Source: Calditrichia bacterium (GTDB taxonomy: Bacteria > Calditrichota > Calditrichia > RBG-13-44-9 > J075). From it: a DNA stretch of 64,000 nucleotides. Every line of letters begins with the position of its first letter. Position 1 is the stretch's first letter. Positions 41,977 to 51,085 of this stretch are shown here, one piece after another. Location: NCBI GenBank assembly GCA_020635015.1, contig JACKAP010000003.1, positions 592,486 to 656,485 on the forward strand, read 5' to 3'. Under the pieces are notes generated by a model, which was given only the letters and a program-made list of their open reading frames with translations, ran no database searches and was not told where the DNA came from. The position numbers were made by a program, and so were the translations under genes.

Positions 41977-43902
41977 TTACCTTTCGATTAGGGTGTCGAT
42001 TTCAGTTTCTTTGAGAGCAGCGACTCTTTCCCGCATCATCTGTTCGATGGCGCCGGGTTTGATCGGCTGACCGTGCACATTCGACCAGCAGTCGGCATCG
42101 ACCAGGTAGCGTGCCCGCAGCAGCCAGGCCAGATTGGCATAGCGGCGGTTGTCTTCAGTGATCATCTCATGGCGCGGATCGTCGGAGTAGTTGATTTCTA
42201 CGGTGATCACTTTCTTGAATTTTTGCATAATCTCTTTCAGTCCCGAAGCCATCGGCTGGAGGAACTTCAGATGCAGTGACGATACGCGCAACCCATCGGC
42301 GCGTGCGCGGTCGACCGCCTCCTCGATGGCGCCGCGAGTGCTGCCCCAGCCCATCACCAGCAGATCGCCTTCCGGATCGCCGTAAACCGTAGGGGTCTTG
42401 AGCGTTTTCTGGAAGGCGGCAAGCTTCAGACTGCGGAAATCGCAGCCTTCCTGGTTGACACCCGGTTCATAGGCCACTTTGGCATTGTTGGTATGGGCCA
42501 GGCCGGTAATGGTGTGCATCCCCCCGGGCTGCCCGGGAATAAAACGGCGGGAGAGGCCGGTTTTGGGATGCCAGTCGTAGGGTTTGGCCCCTTCCGGGAT
42601 CGGGCTCTGGTCGATCGGCGGCGCCAGCCAGGCCGGATTAAACTTCGGGCGGGTGAAGGGCTGCTGGCCGGTCGCCAAATTGGCATCGGTCAGCACCACC
42701 ACCACGGTGCGGAACGTTTCAGCGATCTTGCGGGCGGTGATGATGCTATAGAAGCAATCCTCGATGGTCGCCGGGGCCATCACCACCTTCGGGGTATCGC
42801 CCGGCTCGCCGAAGATCACCGACAGCAGGTCGCCCTGCTCCACCTTGGTCGGCAGACCGGTGCTCGGCCCGCCCCGCTGCACATCGACCAGTACCAGGGG
42901 AATCTCCGCCATCACCGCCAGGCCGATCAGCTCGGTTTTCAGGGCTTTACCGGGGCCGGAGGTGATCGTCACCGCACATTTCCCGGCATAGGACGATCCG
43001 ATAGCAAAGGCGCAGGCCGCGATCTCATCCTCCGCCTGGTGCACGACGCCGCCGGCATTCTCAAACACCTCGCTGAGGTAGTGCGACGCCGATGTCGCAG
43101 GGGTAATCGGGTACATCGCGCAAATTTCCATCCCGGCGGCCATCACTCCCAGGCCCACTGCCACGTTGCCGTTGACCACGATCTGATGTTCCTCAATACC
43201 CGCCGACGGCACCCGGTAACTGAAATCCAGATTCTGCTCCGCCCAGTCAAACCCGGCGGTCAGCAGGTTCAGGTTGGACTCGATCACTTTCTCACCTTTT
43301 TTGCGGAAGGCGAAGCGCACCTGATCACTGGCAATTCCCATATCGCGATTATAAATATTGCACAGCAGGCCCAGCACAAACATGTTTTTCCCGCGCTGAG
43401 GATTATCGACAATTTTGAGGCATTCCGCCTCCATCGGGATCTCGATCACCCGGTAGCCGTCACTCACCAGTTTGTCGTAGGTTTCGGTATATTGCGCCAC
43501 AATGGTGGGATCAAAGTGGGTACGCCACTTATTTTCCAGCAGAATCGTACAGTTCGGCTTCAGGTTGCCGTTAATCACCCGCCCCATCAGCGCTTGCTCG
43601 TTGAAGGCAACCACCAGGTCGGCATCATCGCCGGCATTGGTCACATAAAAAGAGCCGAGACGGATACGGATCCCACTCGCTCCGGCCGATGTTCGGGGAG
43701 GGGGCTCGATTTCCGCCGGAATGATCTCCACTGTCCACACCCCGTTACCGCTGCGGGCGGACAACGCACCAAAGGCCTGTCCGGCCGTTTGCGCCCCTTC
43801 GCCCGAATCGCTGACGATCTCAACAATATGCTCTTTCACTTCAATTGCTTTTGCTGACGAACCCTTCCCGCCGGCCGCTTCCTCAGCTTTTGATTTTCCC
43901 AT
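41977..43902 (-). CDS. korA: 2-oxoacid:ferredoxin oxidoreductase, gamma-alpha fusion subunit
   Basis: 641 residues, the usual length for a KorA with gamma domain (about 30-225) fused in front of alpha (about 250-640). Typical blocks are MYPITPATSASHYLSEVF, QAEDEIAACAFAIGSSYAGK, TSGPGKALKTELIGLA and RGGPSTGLPTKVEQGDL. Gamma-alpha fusion is standard for KorAB of aerobic and microaerobic bacteria. It is the first gene of the 16-kb minus-strand operon that continues through the Rnf genes; its own promoter should lie in the 544-nt divergent region 43903-44446. Confidence 0.88.
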   Translation of the reverse strand: MGKSKAEEAAGGKGSSAKAIEVKEHIVEIVSDSGEGAQTAGQAFGALSARSGNGVWTVEIIPAEIEPPPRTSAGASGIRIRLGSFYVTNAGDDADLVVAFNEQALMGRVINGNLKPNCTILLENKWRTHFDPTIVAQYTETYDKLVSDGYRVIEIPMEAECLKIVDNPQRGKNMFVLGLLCNIYNRDMGIASDQVRFAFRKKGEKVIESNLNLLTAGFDWAEQNLDFSYRVPSAGIEEHQIVVNGNVAVGLGVMAAGMEICAMYPITPATSASHYLSEVFENAGGVVHQAEDEIAACAFAIGSSYAGKCAVTITSGPGKALKTELIGLAVMAEIPLVLVDVQRGGPSTGLPTKVEQGDLLSVIFGEPGDTPKVVMAPATIEDCFYSIITARKIAETFRTVVVVLTDANLATGQQPFTRPKFNPAWLAPPIDQSPIPEGAKPYDWHPKTGLSRRFIPGQPGGMHTITGLAHTNNAKVAYEPGVNQEGCDFRSLKLAAFQKTLKTPTVYGDPEGDLLVMGWGSTRGAIEEAVDRARADGLRVSSLHLKFLQPMASGLKEIMQKFKKVITVEINYSDDPRHEMITEDNRRYANLAWLLRARYLVDADCWSNVHGQPIKPGAIEQMMRERVAALKETEIDTLIER

Positions 43903-44230
43903 GCCTGATCCTTTCTTTGTGCCCGTTACATTTTAAAAAGTAGTGTAAAGATAGTGTATCGACCTCCTTCAAACCCTTATATCTGTCATAAAAAAAAATG
44001 ATTTTTATCATATTTTCAATAAAAAACACCATCAGAAACGGCATCTTGCATCCGGCAACAAAACCACCTTGCATTCGTGGCGAGTTGGGAAAAAGCAGGA
44101 CTACAGTTGATATAAACCATCATAATTCTGCAGCGGATCGTTAAACGAATGTAATCAGTAAAGCACCCCGGACAATTTAAAGGACATTTTTCTGACATCA
44201 AAACCATTTTCCGGGCAACTTGTGTCATTG

Positions 44231-44262
44231 CAGAAATTCCCGGCGCTTGCCGGGAATTTCTG
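44231..44262. other. Perfect 14-bp hairpin in the korA-terC divergent region
   Basis: CAGAAATTCCCGGC (44231-44244), loop GCTT, GCCGGGAATTTCTG (44249-44262). No T-run follows. The gap 43903-44446 holds no convincing gene. Near 44335-44405 there is a possible decayed copy of the GCATGGGG palindrome family (ends GCTCATGC and TAGTATGAGC). The hairpin could be a regulator site or a structure in the terC leader; neither can be decided from sequence. Confidence 0.8.
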
Positions 44263-44446
44263 TGATACCGTTTGATAATCAATTCAGCGTTGTATTTTAC
44301 CTCCCCAATCGCTACATTTTCGGCTTACTAATTGCTCATGCAGCGTCACCAGGGTAAATCGCCATGGCAGCCTATGCAAACCATCCGCACCCTCAGACAT
44401 TAGTATGAGCAGAAATCAAAACGAACCAAAATGAGGGAATAAACCG

Positions 44447-45187
44447 ATGGAATGGATCACCGATCCCCAGGCCTGGATCGCTTTGCTGACCCTCACCGCC
44501 CTGGAAATCGTGCTGGGCATCGACAATATCATCTTCATCTCCATCCTGGCCGGGCGGCTGCCGGAACATCAGCGCGACCGGGGACGCACGTTGGGACTGG
44601 GACTGGCCATGATTACCCGCATCCTGCTGCTCCTCTCCCTCACCTGGGTGATGAGTCTGACCGCGCCCCTCTTCACCATATTGACCAACGAAATATCCGG
44701 GCGCGATATCATTCTGGTGCTGGGAGGATTGTTTTTGCTGGGTAAAAGCACTCACGAGATACATCACGCCCTGGAGGGCGAAGCGCATGACGGCGCAAGC
44801 AAAAAGGCCGTCACCTTTCTGAGCGTGCTGGTGCAAATCGCCCTGCTGGATGTGGTATTTTCGCTCGACTCGGTCATCACCGCGGTCGGCCTGGCCGAGC
44901 ACCTGCCAGTGATGATCCTGGCGATCGTCATCGCAGTGCTGGTGATGATGCTCTCGGCGAAAGCGATCGGCGAATTTGTCGACAGCCATCCCACCATCAA
45001 AATGCTCGCGCTCAGCTTTCTGATCCTGGTGGGGGTAGCGCTGATCGGTGAAGGATTTGACTTGCATATCCCTAAAGGTTATATCTATTTTTCGATGGCG
45101 TTCTCGGTGATGGTGGAGTTGCTTAACCTGCGCATCCGTAAGCGCAGCGCACAGCCGGTGCGCTTGAAAAAGCCTTTCAAGCAATGA
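44447..45187 (+). CDS. TerC-family integral membrane protein
   Basis: 246 residues with about seven TM helices. The TerC motifs are EIVLGIDNIIFISILAGRLP and LLDVVFSLDSVITAVGL, each with conserved acidic residues inside a helix. TerC/Alx proteins are linked to tellurite resistance, Mn efflux and metal loading of exported proteins. GAGGGAA lies upstream of the ATG. It is transcribed divergently from the Kor/Rnf operon, and a TGGGT octamer inverted repeat follows. Confidence 0.88.
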   Translation: MEWITDPQAWIALLTLTALEIVLGIDNIIFISILAGRLPEHQRDRGRTLGLGLAMITRILLLLSLTWVMSLTAPLFTILTNEISGRDIILVLGGLFLLGKSTHEIHHALEGEAHDGASKKAVTFLSVLVQIALLDVVFSLDSVITAVGLAEHLPVMILAIVIAVLVMMLSAKAIGEFVDSHPTIKMLALSFLILVGVALIGEGFDLHIPKGYIYFSMAFSVMVELLNLRIRKRSAQPVRLKKPFKQ

Positions 45188-45219
45188 GGGATGTTTATTG
45201 GTACAAATTTATGAAAATT

Positions 45220-45316
45220 GATAATGGGTGTATGGGTTGATGAGTTAATGGGTAAAAACGGGCGCTCCCTACAAAGTCATTAACCCATGAACCCATACAC
45301 CCATTAACCCATTATC
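45220..45316. repeat. Inverted octamer arrays, TTAATGGG/TTGATGGG family
   Basis: The left arm 45220-45253 (GATAATGGGTGTATGGGTTG...) pairs with the right arm about 45281-45316 (TAACCCATGAACCCATACAC...) with a loop of about 27 nt. The same family is at 53437-53550, 56701-56842, 60731-60842 and 63666-63760. Confidence 0.88.
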
Positions 45317-45342
45317 TAAAGAATCTCCTTTCCGGAGGAAGC

Positions 45343-45558
45343 ATGATACTAAAACACAAGCGGTGGGATAAAGACGATCTGGCGATGCTACTCGACAGTT
45401 ACCGGCTCAGCCATGAGCAGTTTCAGACCCTGACCGGCATTCCGGCCAAACAATTGGAGCAGTGGCTGAGCGGCAAGAGCGAGATCGACAGCGTGTCCTG
45501 CTTCGCGCTGGACCGGATTACGCAGTTGCTGAAGGATTTTTTTGTGAAGCGAGATTGA
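45343..45558 (+). CDS. Small HTH-like protein
   Basis: 71 residues. LSHEQFQTLTGIPAKQLEQWLSGKSEID has the spacing of an XRE-type helix-turn-helix, followed by a helix ending in a basic tail. GGAGGAAGC precedes the ATG, a good ribosome site. No toxin gene is adjacent. It could be a small transcriptional regulator; targets unknown. Confidence 0.65.
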   Translation: MILKHKRWDKDDLAMLLDSYRLSHEQFQTLTGIPAKQLEQWLSGKSEIDSVSCFALDRITQLLKDFFVKRD

Positions 45559-45613
45559 ATAGACGACTAAAAATGGATTGATAAATATGCTGTGCATTGA
45601 GTCTTTTGCTGTT

Positions 45614-45684
45614 ATAGATTTCTCACAAACTACGTTCGAAATGACGGCGTTGTGTCATTCCGAGGTACCAGCCGAGGAATCTAT
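45614..45684. repeat. Inverted repeat of the GTCATTCCGA...GAGGAATCTA type
   Basis: Arms 45614-45645 (ATAGATTTCTC...AAATGAC) and 45654-45684 (GTCATTCCGAGG...GGAATCTAT) pair imperfectly around an 8-nt loop. Repeats of this wording are widespread in unrelated bacterial genomes. It lies upstream of the 5'-nucleotidase gene. Confidence 0.8.
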
Positions 45685-45747
45685 AATTTTAAAAGATTTA
45701 ATATTTCAGTATATCTAATCTCAACCACCGGAAACCTGGAGCAAATC

Positions 45748-47406
45748 ATGTTTAAGTTCTACATTCTGCTGCTCGTATTGCTGAGCGGCGTCCTGTTCGC
45801 TCGAGAGAGTGAAGCCGTTCAGCGCCTGACGGTGTTTTTTACCAATGACCTGCATGGCGGCATCGTGCCGCAGAAGGCGGAATTTTTAAACCCGGAATTT
45901 CCCCCGCTGTTGGGTGGCGGCGCCTCCGCCGCCGGGATCATCCGTCAGGTGCGCCGGGAGGCGGAGAATAGCGGTGCGGTCACCCTGTTGATCGACGGCG
46001 GCGACACCTTCCAGGGCACTCTGGTCGGCACCCTCTCCAAAGGGGAGGCGGTGGTCGAATACATGAACCGGATGCAGTATGACGCCACCGTGCCGGGGAA
46101 TCACGATTTCGATCTCGGCAAGGACAATCTGATCGAGCGGATCAAACAATCGCAGTTCCCCTGGATCGCCGCCAACATCTATGATAAGGAAACCGGGAAA
46201 GTGTGGAAATGGGTCAAGCCCTGGGTGATCGTAGAGAAGCAGGGCCTGCGCATCGGCATCACCGGCACCGCCACCACCGGCACGGCGACGATGAGCTTTC
46301 CGGACAACATCAAGGGTCTGGAGTTCCGCCACGAAATCCCTGCCTTGCAGCAGTCGGTGAACGAGTTGCGCACCGAGGGCGTCGACCTGGTAGTGGCGCT
46401 GGTGCATATCGGTCTGCCCTATGACACCCGAGAAGGCTATGAAGAGTTGCAGCAGCAGACCCGTGAGTCGGTGATGGGCGACCATTACATCAACGCCATG
46501 GAAGTAGCCCACTTCGTAAAGGGGATCGACATTCTGCTGGGCGGGCACCTGCACCGCGGCTACCAGCAGGCCTGGGAAGATCCGGTCAACCATACCATCT
46601 GTTTACAGAATTACGCCAACGGAGGCAACCTGGGCTGGGTAGACTTCAATATTGATCCCGCCACCAAGAGCATCGCCGGCTACGACTATGCCGCTGATGA
46701 TAATGCATTGCTGCTGTTGCAGCAGGATCAGTTTTGGCCGGACAGTACGATTAGCGAATTTGTGAAATCGCAGCAGGCGCTCTATGAAGCGGATTTTCGA
46801 GGAGTGATCGGGGAAACCCGCGCCAGCCTGAACCGCTCCAGCACCGGGGAGGCGCCGCTCAACGATCTCCTCTGCGACGTGCTCTGCGCGCGCACCGGAT
46901 CGGATTTCTCTTTCATGAACTTCGGGGGGATCCGCGCCGACATCAAGTCCGGCCCGGTCACCCGCGAGGATATCTTCAAGGTGCTGCCCTTCGGCAACGA
47001 GGTGGTTAGCTTCCAGGCCAAGGGCAGCTTCATCAAGCTGATCCTGGAGCAGAAACTCAGCGGCAGCAGCCGGGGAATGGCCATTGGCGGCGTGCGGGTG
47101 GTGTTTAACAGAGCCCTTCCCGAAGGACAGCGGGTGGTCTCGGTGGAGATTGGCGGCGAACTGCTCGAGCCGGAAAAGATCTACCGCATCGCCACCACCG
47201 ACTACCTGATGGAAGGCAACTCCGGCCTCTACATGCTGCGCCGCATCCCCCGGGAGAAAGTCGATTTCCACGGCATCCTGCTGCGCGATGCGCTGATCGA
47301 ACACTTCCAGCAGCACTCCCCCATCTCAGTCAAGACCGACGGCCGTTGGAAGCGGGATGATGACGCGCAGGCGACGGAGGAATGGAAGGGGAAGTTTGAG
47401 TTTTAG
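45748..47406 (+). CDS. Periplasmic 5'-nucleotidase, UshA family
   Basis: 552 residues from the ATG at 45748; the open frame extends 32 codons further upstream through the repeat, without a signal sequence. A signal peptide (FYILLLVLLSGVLFARESEA) is present. The N-terminal metallophosphatase domain has TNDLHGG, DGGDTFQGT, GNHDFD and GGHLHRGY. The C-terminal 5'-nucleotidase domain (about 350-540) has NFGGIRADIKSGPVT and TTDYLMEGNSG. It probably releases phosphate and nucleosides from nucleotides or UDP-sugars in the periplasm. Confidence 0.88.
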   Translation: MFKFYILLLVLLSGVLFARESEAVQRLTVFFTNDLHGGIVPQKAEFLNPEFPPLLGGGASAAGIIRQVRREAENSGAVTLLIDGGDTFQGTLVGTLSKGEAVVEYMNRMQYDATVPGNHDFDLGKDNLIERIKQSQFPWIAANIYDKETGKVWKWVKPWVIVEKQGLRIGITGTATTGTATMSFPDNIKGLEFRHEIPALQQSVNELRTEGVDLVVALVHIGLPYDTREGYEELQQQTRESVMGDHYINAMEVAHFVKGIDILLGGHLHRGYQQAWEDPVNHTICLQNYANGGNLGWVDFNIDPATKSIAGYDYAADDNALLLLQQDQFWPDSTISEFVKSQQALYEADFRGVIGETRASLNRSSTGEAPLNDLLCDVLCARTGSDFSFMNFGGIRADIKSGPVTREDIFKVLPFGNEVVSFQAKGSFIKLILEQKLSGSSRGMAIGGVRVVFNRALPEGQRVVSVEIGGELLEPEKIYRIATTDYLMEGNSGLYMLRRIPREKVDFHGILLRDALIEHFQQHSPISVKTDGRWKRDDDAQATEEWKGKFEF

Positions 47407-47573
47407 TTGTCAGTTAGTGGCGCTCCAATTTGATGACGCAGGCGGCGGCGTTTTTACCGAGCGAGCTATTCACTTTCATTTCGATTTTCAGGATGGATTT
47501 CGGAATGATGTCGGCTATTCTGCAGTTATAGCGTATAACTGAATAGCTATCCATTGACATGGAGGAACTGGCA

Positions 47574-49131
47574 ATGAATAAATTTGCCCAGGCTTTAGGT
47601 TTGGCGTTATGCCTCAGTTTATTTCCAGCAGCCTCCCATTTCGCCCAATCGGCCTACGACATTCAACTTCTCAGCCAATGGCGATTAAGCAATGGCAATA
47701 CCACCGCCGTCTGTGTTGCCGGCAATTATATCTACACTAACACCTATGACGGTTTAAACATCCTCGATCCCTCCAATCCCACCTCACTCCGGCATCTGGG
47801 CCAGTATGTCATGTCCACCGAGATAAAGGGAATTTTCGTTCAGCACAACTATGCCTATATCGCAAACTACCTGGCCGGCCTGCGCATCATCGATATCAGC
47901 AATCCTGCGGCGCTCACCGAAGTAGGGTTCTATGATACGCCCGGAGCCTGCAATGATGTATTCGTGTACGGTAACTATGCCTATGTAGCCGACAACTATA
48001 GCGGATTTCGAATCATCGATGTGAGCAATCCCGCTTCACCGGATGAAGTCTGGCATTATAATTCGTTAGGTCCTGCCAGGACGGTCTTTGTTTCCGGTAA
48101 TTATGCTTATCTCGGCGATAATCAATTGACGATCATCGATATCACCAATCCCGCGGCACCAATCGTGGTTGGTTCCTTCAACACCTACGATGTAACCCCC
48201 TTCGACATCGCCGTCTCCGGTCATTACGCCTACATTGCCAGCTACCAGAAAGGCCTGCGTATTATCGATGTCAGCAATCCTGCCGCACCATTTGAAATTG
48301 GTTTCCATGATACCCCGGGGAGGGCTTACGGCGTACAGGTTACCGGGAATCTTGCGTATGTGGCGGCCAGTTTGGCCGGCCTGCGAATCATCGATGTGAG
48401 CGATCCCGCCGCGCCATTCGAAGTCGGCGCCTATGACACGCCCAGTGCCGCCTGGAACCTGGCGGTCACTGGAAATTATGCGTACATTGCGGATACCAAC
48501 GGCTTACGAATTGCCGATGTAAGTGATCCCAGCGCCCCCTTTAACGCCGGCGTTTTCAGGATTGGGACGCCCCATGAAATGGCCGTTCATCCATCCGAAA
48601 ATTATGCTTATGTCGCCTGGGGAGGCAATGGGGTACGCATATTCGATATCAGCGATCCAACCGCTCCTGAGCAGATCGGTGTATACGACACGCCGGGCCA
48701 GTCTTATGGGGTACATCTCTCCGGCGACATTCTATGATGGATTTGTATCCAGCAATTATATGTTTGCGACCGATGCCGAGTCATTTTACATATTGAAGTT
48801 TGATTCGACCGCGACCGCAATCGAAGCAGATCCGCAGCTTCCAGCAACGGTTGTTTTAGCGCAAAATTATCCCAATCCGTTTAACCCGTCAACTACCATT
48901 GAATTCTCGCTGCCGAAGCATTATGATGCCGAACTGAATATTTTTGACGCCCAGGGTAGGATGGTGGAAACGTTACTGGCTGACCGGCTCAGTGCCGGCA
49001 CTTATCAGGTTGAGTGGAATGCAGCCCGATATGCGAGCGGAGTATACTTTTATCAATTGCGGTTGCGAGATTCCGGCGCTGGTGCAGCGCCAAAGATCGT
49101 CGAGACCCGGAAACTGCTGTTTTTGAAGTAG
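47574..49131 (+). pseudogene. LVIVD beta-propeller protein with sorting tail, split by a frameshift
   Basis: The ATG at 47574 follows GGAGGA by 7 nt and begins a signal peptide. About ten LVIVD-type repeats follow (LRIIDISNPAAPxEVG...YDTPG...V.GNYAYVAD), as in surface beta-propellers. The frame stops at 48735-48737 just after GQSYGVHLSGDIL. The +1 frame then continues with YDGFVSSNYMFATDAESFYILKF and a full type A sorting domain (NYPNPFNPSTTIEFSLP) to a TAG at 49131. A single extra base (or two missing) near 48725-48737 explains this. It may be a sequencing error, a real inactivation or, less likely, programmed frameshifting. Confidence 0.85.
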
Positions 49132-49256
49132 GCTGAGGGCTGAGGGCTGAGGGCTGAGGGCTGAGGGGAAGTTACAAAAAAATACTTGACAGCAATACTT
49201 TTATGAATTTTCTTCGCCCTTCGCCCTTCGCCCTTCGCCCTTCGCTCTTCGCCCTA
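49131..49256. repeat. Two heptamer arrays: (GGCTGAG)5 and (CGCCCTT)6
   Basis: GGCTGAG x5 (49131-49165) begins at the last base of the TAG stop of the propeller gene. CGCCCTT x4, CGCTCTT and CGCCCTA (49215-49256) end inside the TAG stop (49254-49256) of the convergent ABC gene. Between them is an AT-rich 49 nt. Confidence 0.93.
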
Positions 49257-51071
49257 CGCCACCATCTCCCTTACCTGCCGGGTATACAGGCTGTAGTAAA
49301 ATCCCTTCCGCGCCAGCAATTCCTCATGACTGCCCTCCTCCAGAATTGCTCCCTTGCGGATCACCAGGATCCGGTCGCAGTGCTTGATGGTCGAGAGGCG
49401 GTGGGCGATGATGATCGAAGTACGTCCCTGGATCAACTGTTCGATCCCCTTCTGAATGCGCGCTTCCGCCAGGGTGTCCACCGAGGAGGTGGCCTCGTCC
49501 ATGATCAGAATGCGGGGATCTTTCAGGATCACCCGGGCGAAGGAGATCAACTGTTTTTCTCCGTTGGAGAGGGTGCTGCCCTCTTCCCCCACCGGCTCGT
49601 GCAGCCGCCCGATCATCTCCTGCGCCCCGATCAATTCCAGGGTTTCGACAATCTTCGCCTCCGTGGCATCGTGATCGCCGTAGCGGATATTCTCGATGAT
49701 CGTTCCCGAGAACACGTGCGGGGTTTGCAAAATCACCCCCAACTGGCGGCGGAAGCTGCGCTGGGTGCGGGTGCGGTAGTCGATCCCGTCGATATGCACT
49801 GTGCCGCTCACCGGCTCGTAAAAGCGGCCGATCAGGCTGGCGATGGTCGACTTGCCCTCCCCGGTCGGTCCCACCAGGGCGATCGACTGACCGGGTTCGA
49901 TCACCAGGTTTAATCCCGGTATCACCGGCTTTTCCGGCACATAATGGAACTTGACGTTCTCGAACTCGATCTTGCCATGGATCGGGCCGAAATCCGCCGT
50001 GCCCGGCGCATCGATAATCTGCGGCTTCTCCTGGATCAGCGAGAAGATCCGCTCCCCGGCGGAGAGCGAGCTCTGCGCCAACGCGTAGAAGCGGGTAATG
50101 TCGAGGATCGGCTCGAAGATCATGGTGGCATAGCCGAAGAACGCCGCCAGCACCCCGATGGTGATCCCCTGGGCCGCCAGCACCAGGTTGCCGCCCATAT
50201 AGATCACCAGTGCGGCGGCAATCGATCCCACCATCACCACCAGGGGCATGAACATAGCGGAATAGTAAGCCGCCTTGAAGGAGGCCTGGCGCATCCGCTG
50301 GCTGATCCGGCTAAATCCTCCGGCGGCTTTGGCCTCCTGGCCGGTCACCTTGTTGACCTCGATGCCATGCACATGCTCGTTGAACATGGCGGTCATCTCG
50401 CTGTTGATCTTGCGCGATTCCCGGGCGTAGGTCAGGATCAGCATGCGCAGCTTCATGGTGATCAACGCCAGTAACGGGATGGTGATCAGCACCATCAGGG
50501 TCAACTGCCAGCTATAAAAGAACATGGCTACGAAGCAGGCAAGGATCATGATCATCCCCCACACCAGCGACAGAAATCCCCAGGAGATCAGCTCGGTCAC
50601 CCGGTCGGTGTCGGAAGTGATGCGTGAGATCAGCCAACCGATTGCCGCCCGGTCGTAATAGGCGAATGACAGCGTCTGCAGCTTGTTGAACATATCCCGG
50701 CGCAGGTCAAAGATTACATGCTCTTCGATGAGACCGGCATAGTAAATGAAGGTGCCAATGCCCAGCACCTGCAGCACGATCACCCCCAGATAGATCAAGC
50801 CGAATTGGTAGAGGCCGCCCAGCTCAAAATTGACGGCTGTTCCCGCTGTCACAGCCTCGCGGTAGCGCTCCACCAGCGGGGTCACCTGGTGATCGATGTA
50901 GTTCAACCAGATCAGCGGGAAAATGGCGTCGAGAATCGCCACCATCACCGCCGCCGCCACGAAGCGCACGAACCAACTGCGGTACTCCAGGGCATACCCG
51001 AAGATCTGCTGCAGAAACGGAATCAACGCCCCGCTGCTGCGAAATTCACGTTCTTTTAACTTTGTTCTCAT
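49254..51071 (-). CDS. ABC exporter half-transporter (subunit with canonical Walker B Glu)
   Basis: 605 residues: six TM helices (about 1-330) and one nucleotide-binding domain. Walker A is GPTGEGKST, Walker B is ILIMDEATSSVD with the catalytic Glu, and the signature reads LSNGEKQ instead of LSGGQ. The partner encoded 14 nt upstream has the opposite defects, so they form a heterodimeric type IV exporter (BmrCD or TM287/288 type). Substrates may be drugs or lipids. The stop lies inside a heptamer array. Confidence 0.9.
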   Translation of the reverse strand: MRTKLKEREFRSSGALIPFLQQIFGYALEYRSWFVRFVAAAVMVAILDAIFPLIWLNYIDHQVTPLVERYREAVTAGTAVNFELGGLYQFGLIYLGVIVLQVLGIGTFIYYAGLIEEHVIFDLRRDMFNKLQTLSFAYYDRAAIGWLISRITSDTDRVTELISWGFLSLVWGMIMILACFVAMFFYSWQLTLMVLITIPLLALITMKLRMLILTYARESRKINSEMTAMFNEHVHGIEVNKVTGQEAKAAGGFSRISQRMRQASFKAAYYSAMFMPLVVMVGSIAAALVIYMGGNLVLAAQGITIGVLAAFFGYATMIFEPILDITRFYALAQSSLSAGERIFSLIQEKPQIIDAPGTADFGPIHGKIEFENVKFHYVPEKPVIPGLNLVIEPGQSIALVGPTGEGKSTIASLIGRFYEPVSGTVHIDGIDYRTRTQRSFRRQLGVILQTPHVFSGTIIENIRYGDHDATEAKIVETLELIGAQEMIGRLHEPVGEEGSTLSNGEKQLISFARVILKDPRILIMDEATSSVDTLAEARIQKGIEQLIQGRTSIIIAHRLSTIKHCDRILVIRKGAILEEGSHEELLARKGFYYSLYTRQVREMVA

Positions 51072-51085
51072 GACAGGTCCTTTTT

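Noticed and set aside
42493..43857. Long plus-strand frame (454 aa) opposite korA
   Set aside because: It is the antisense of a clearly conserved korA. His/Gly/Arg-rich composition is typical of an antisense frame in GC-rich DNA.
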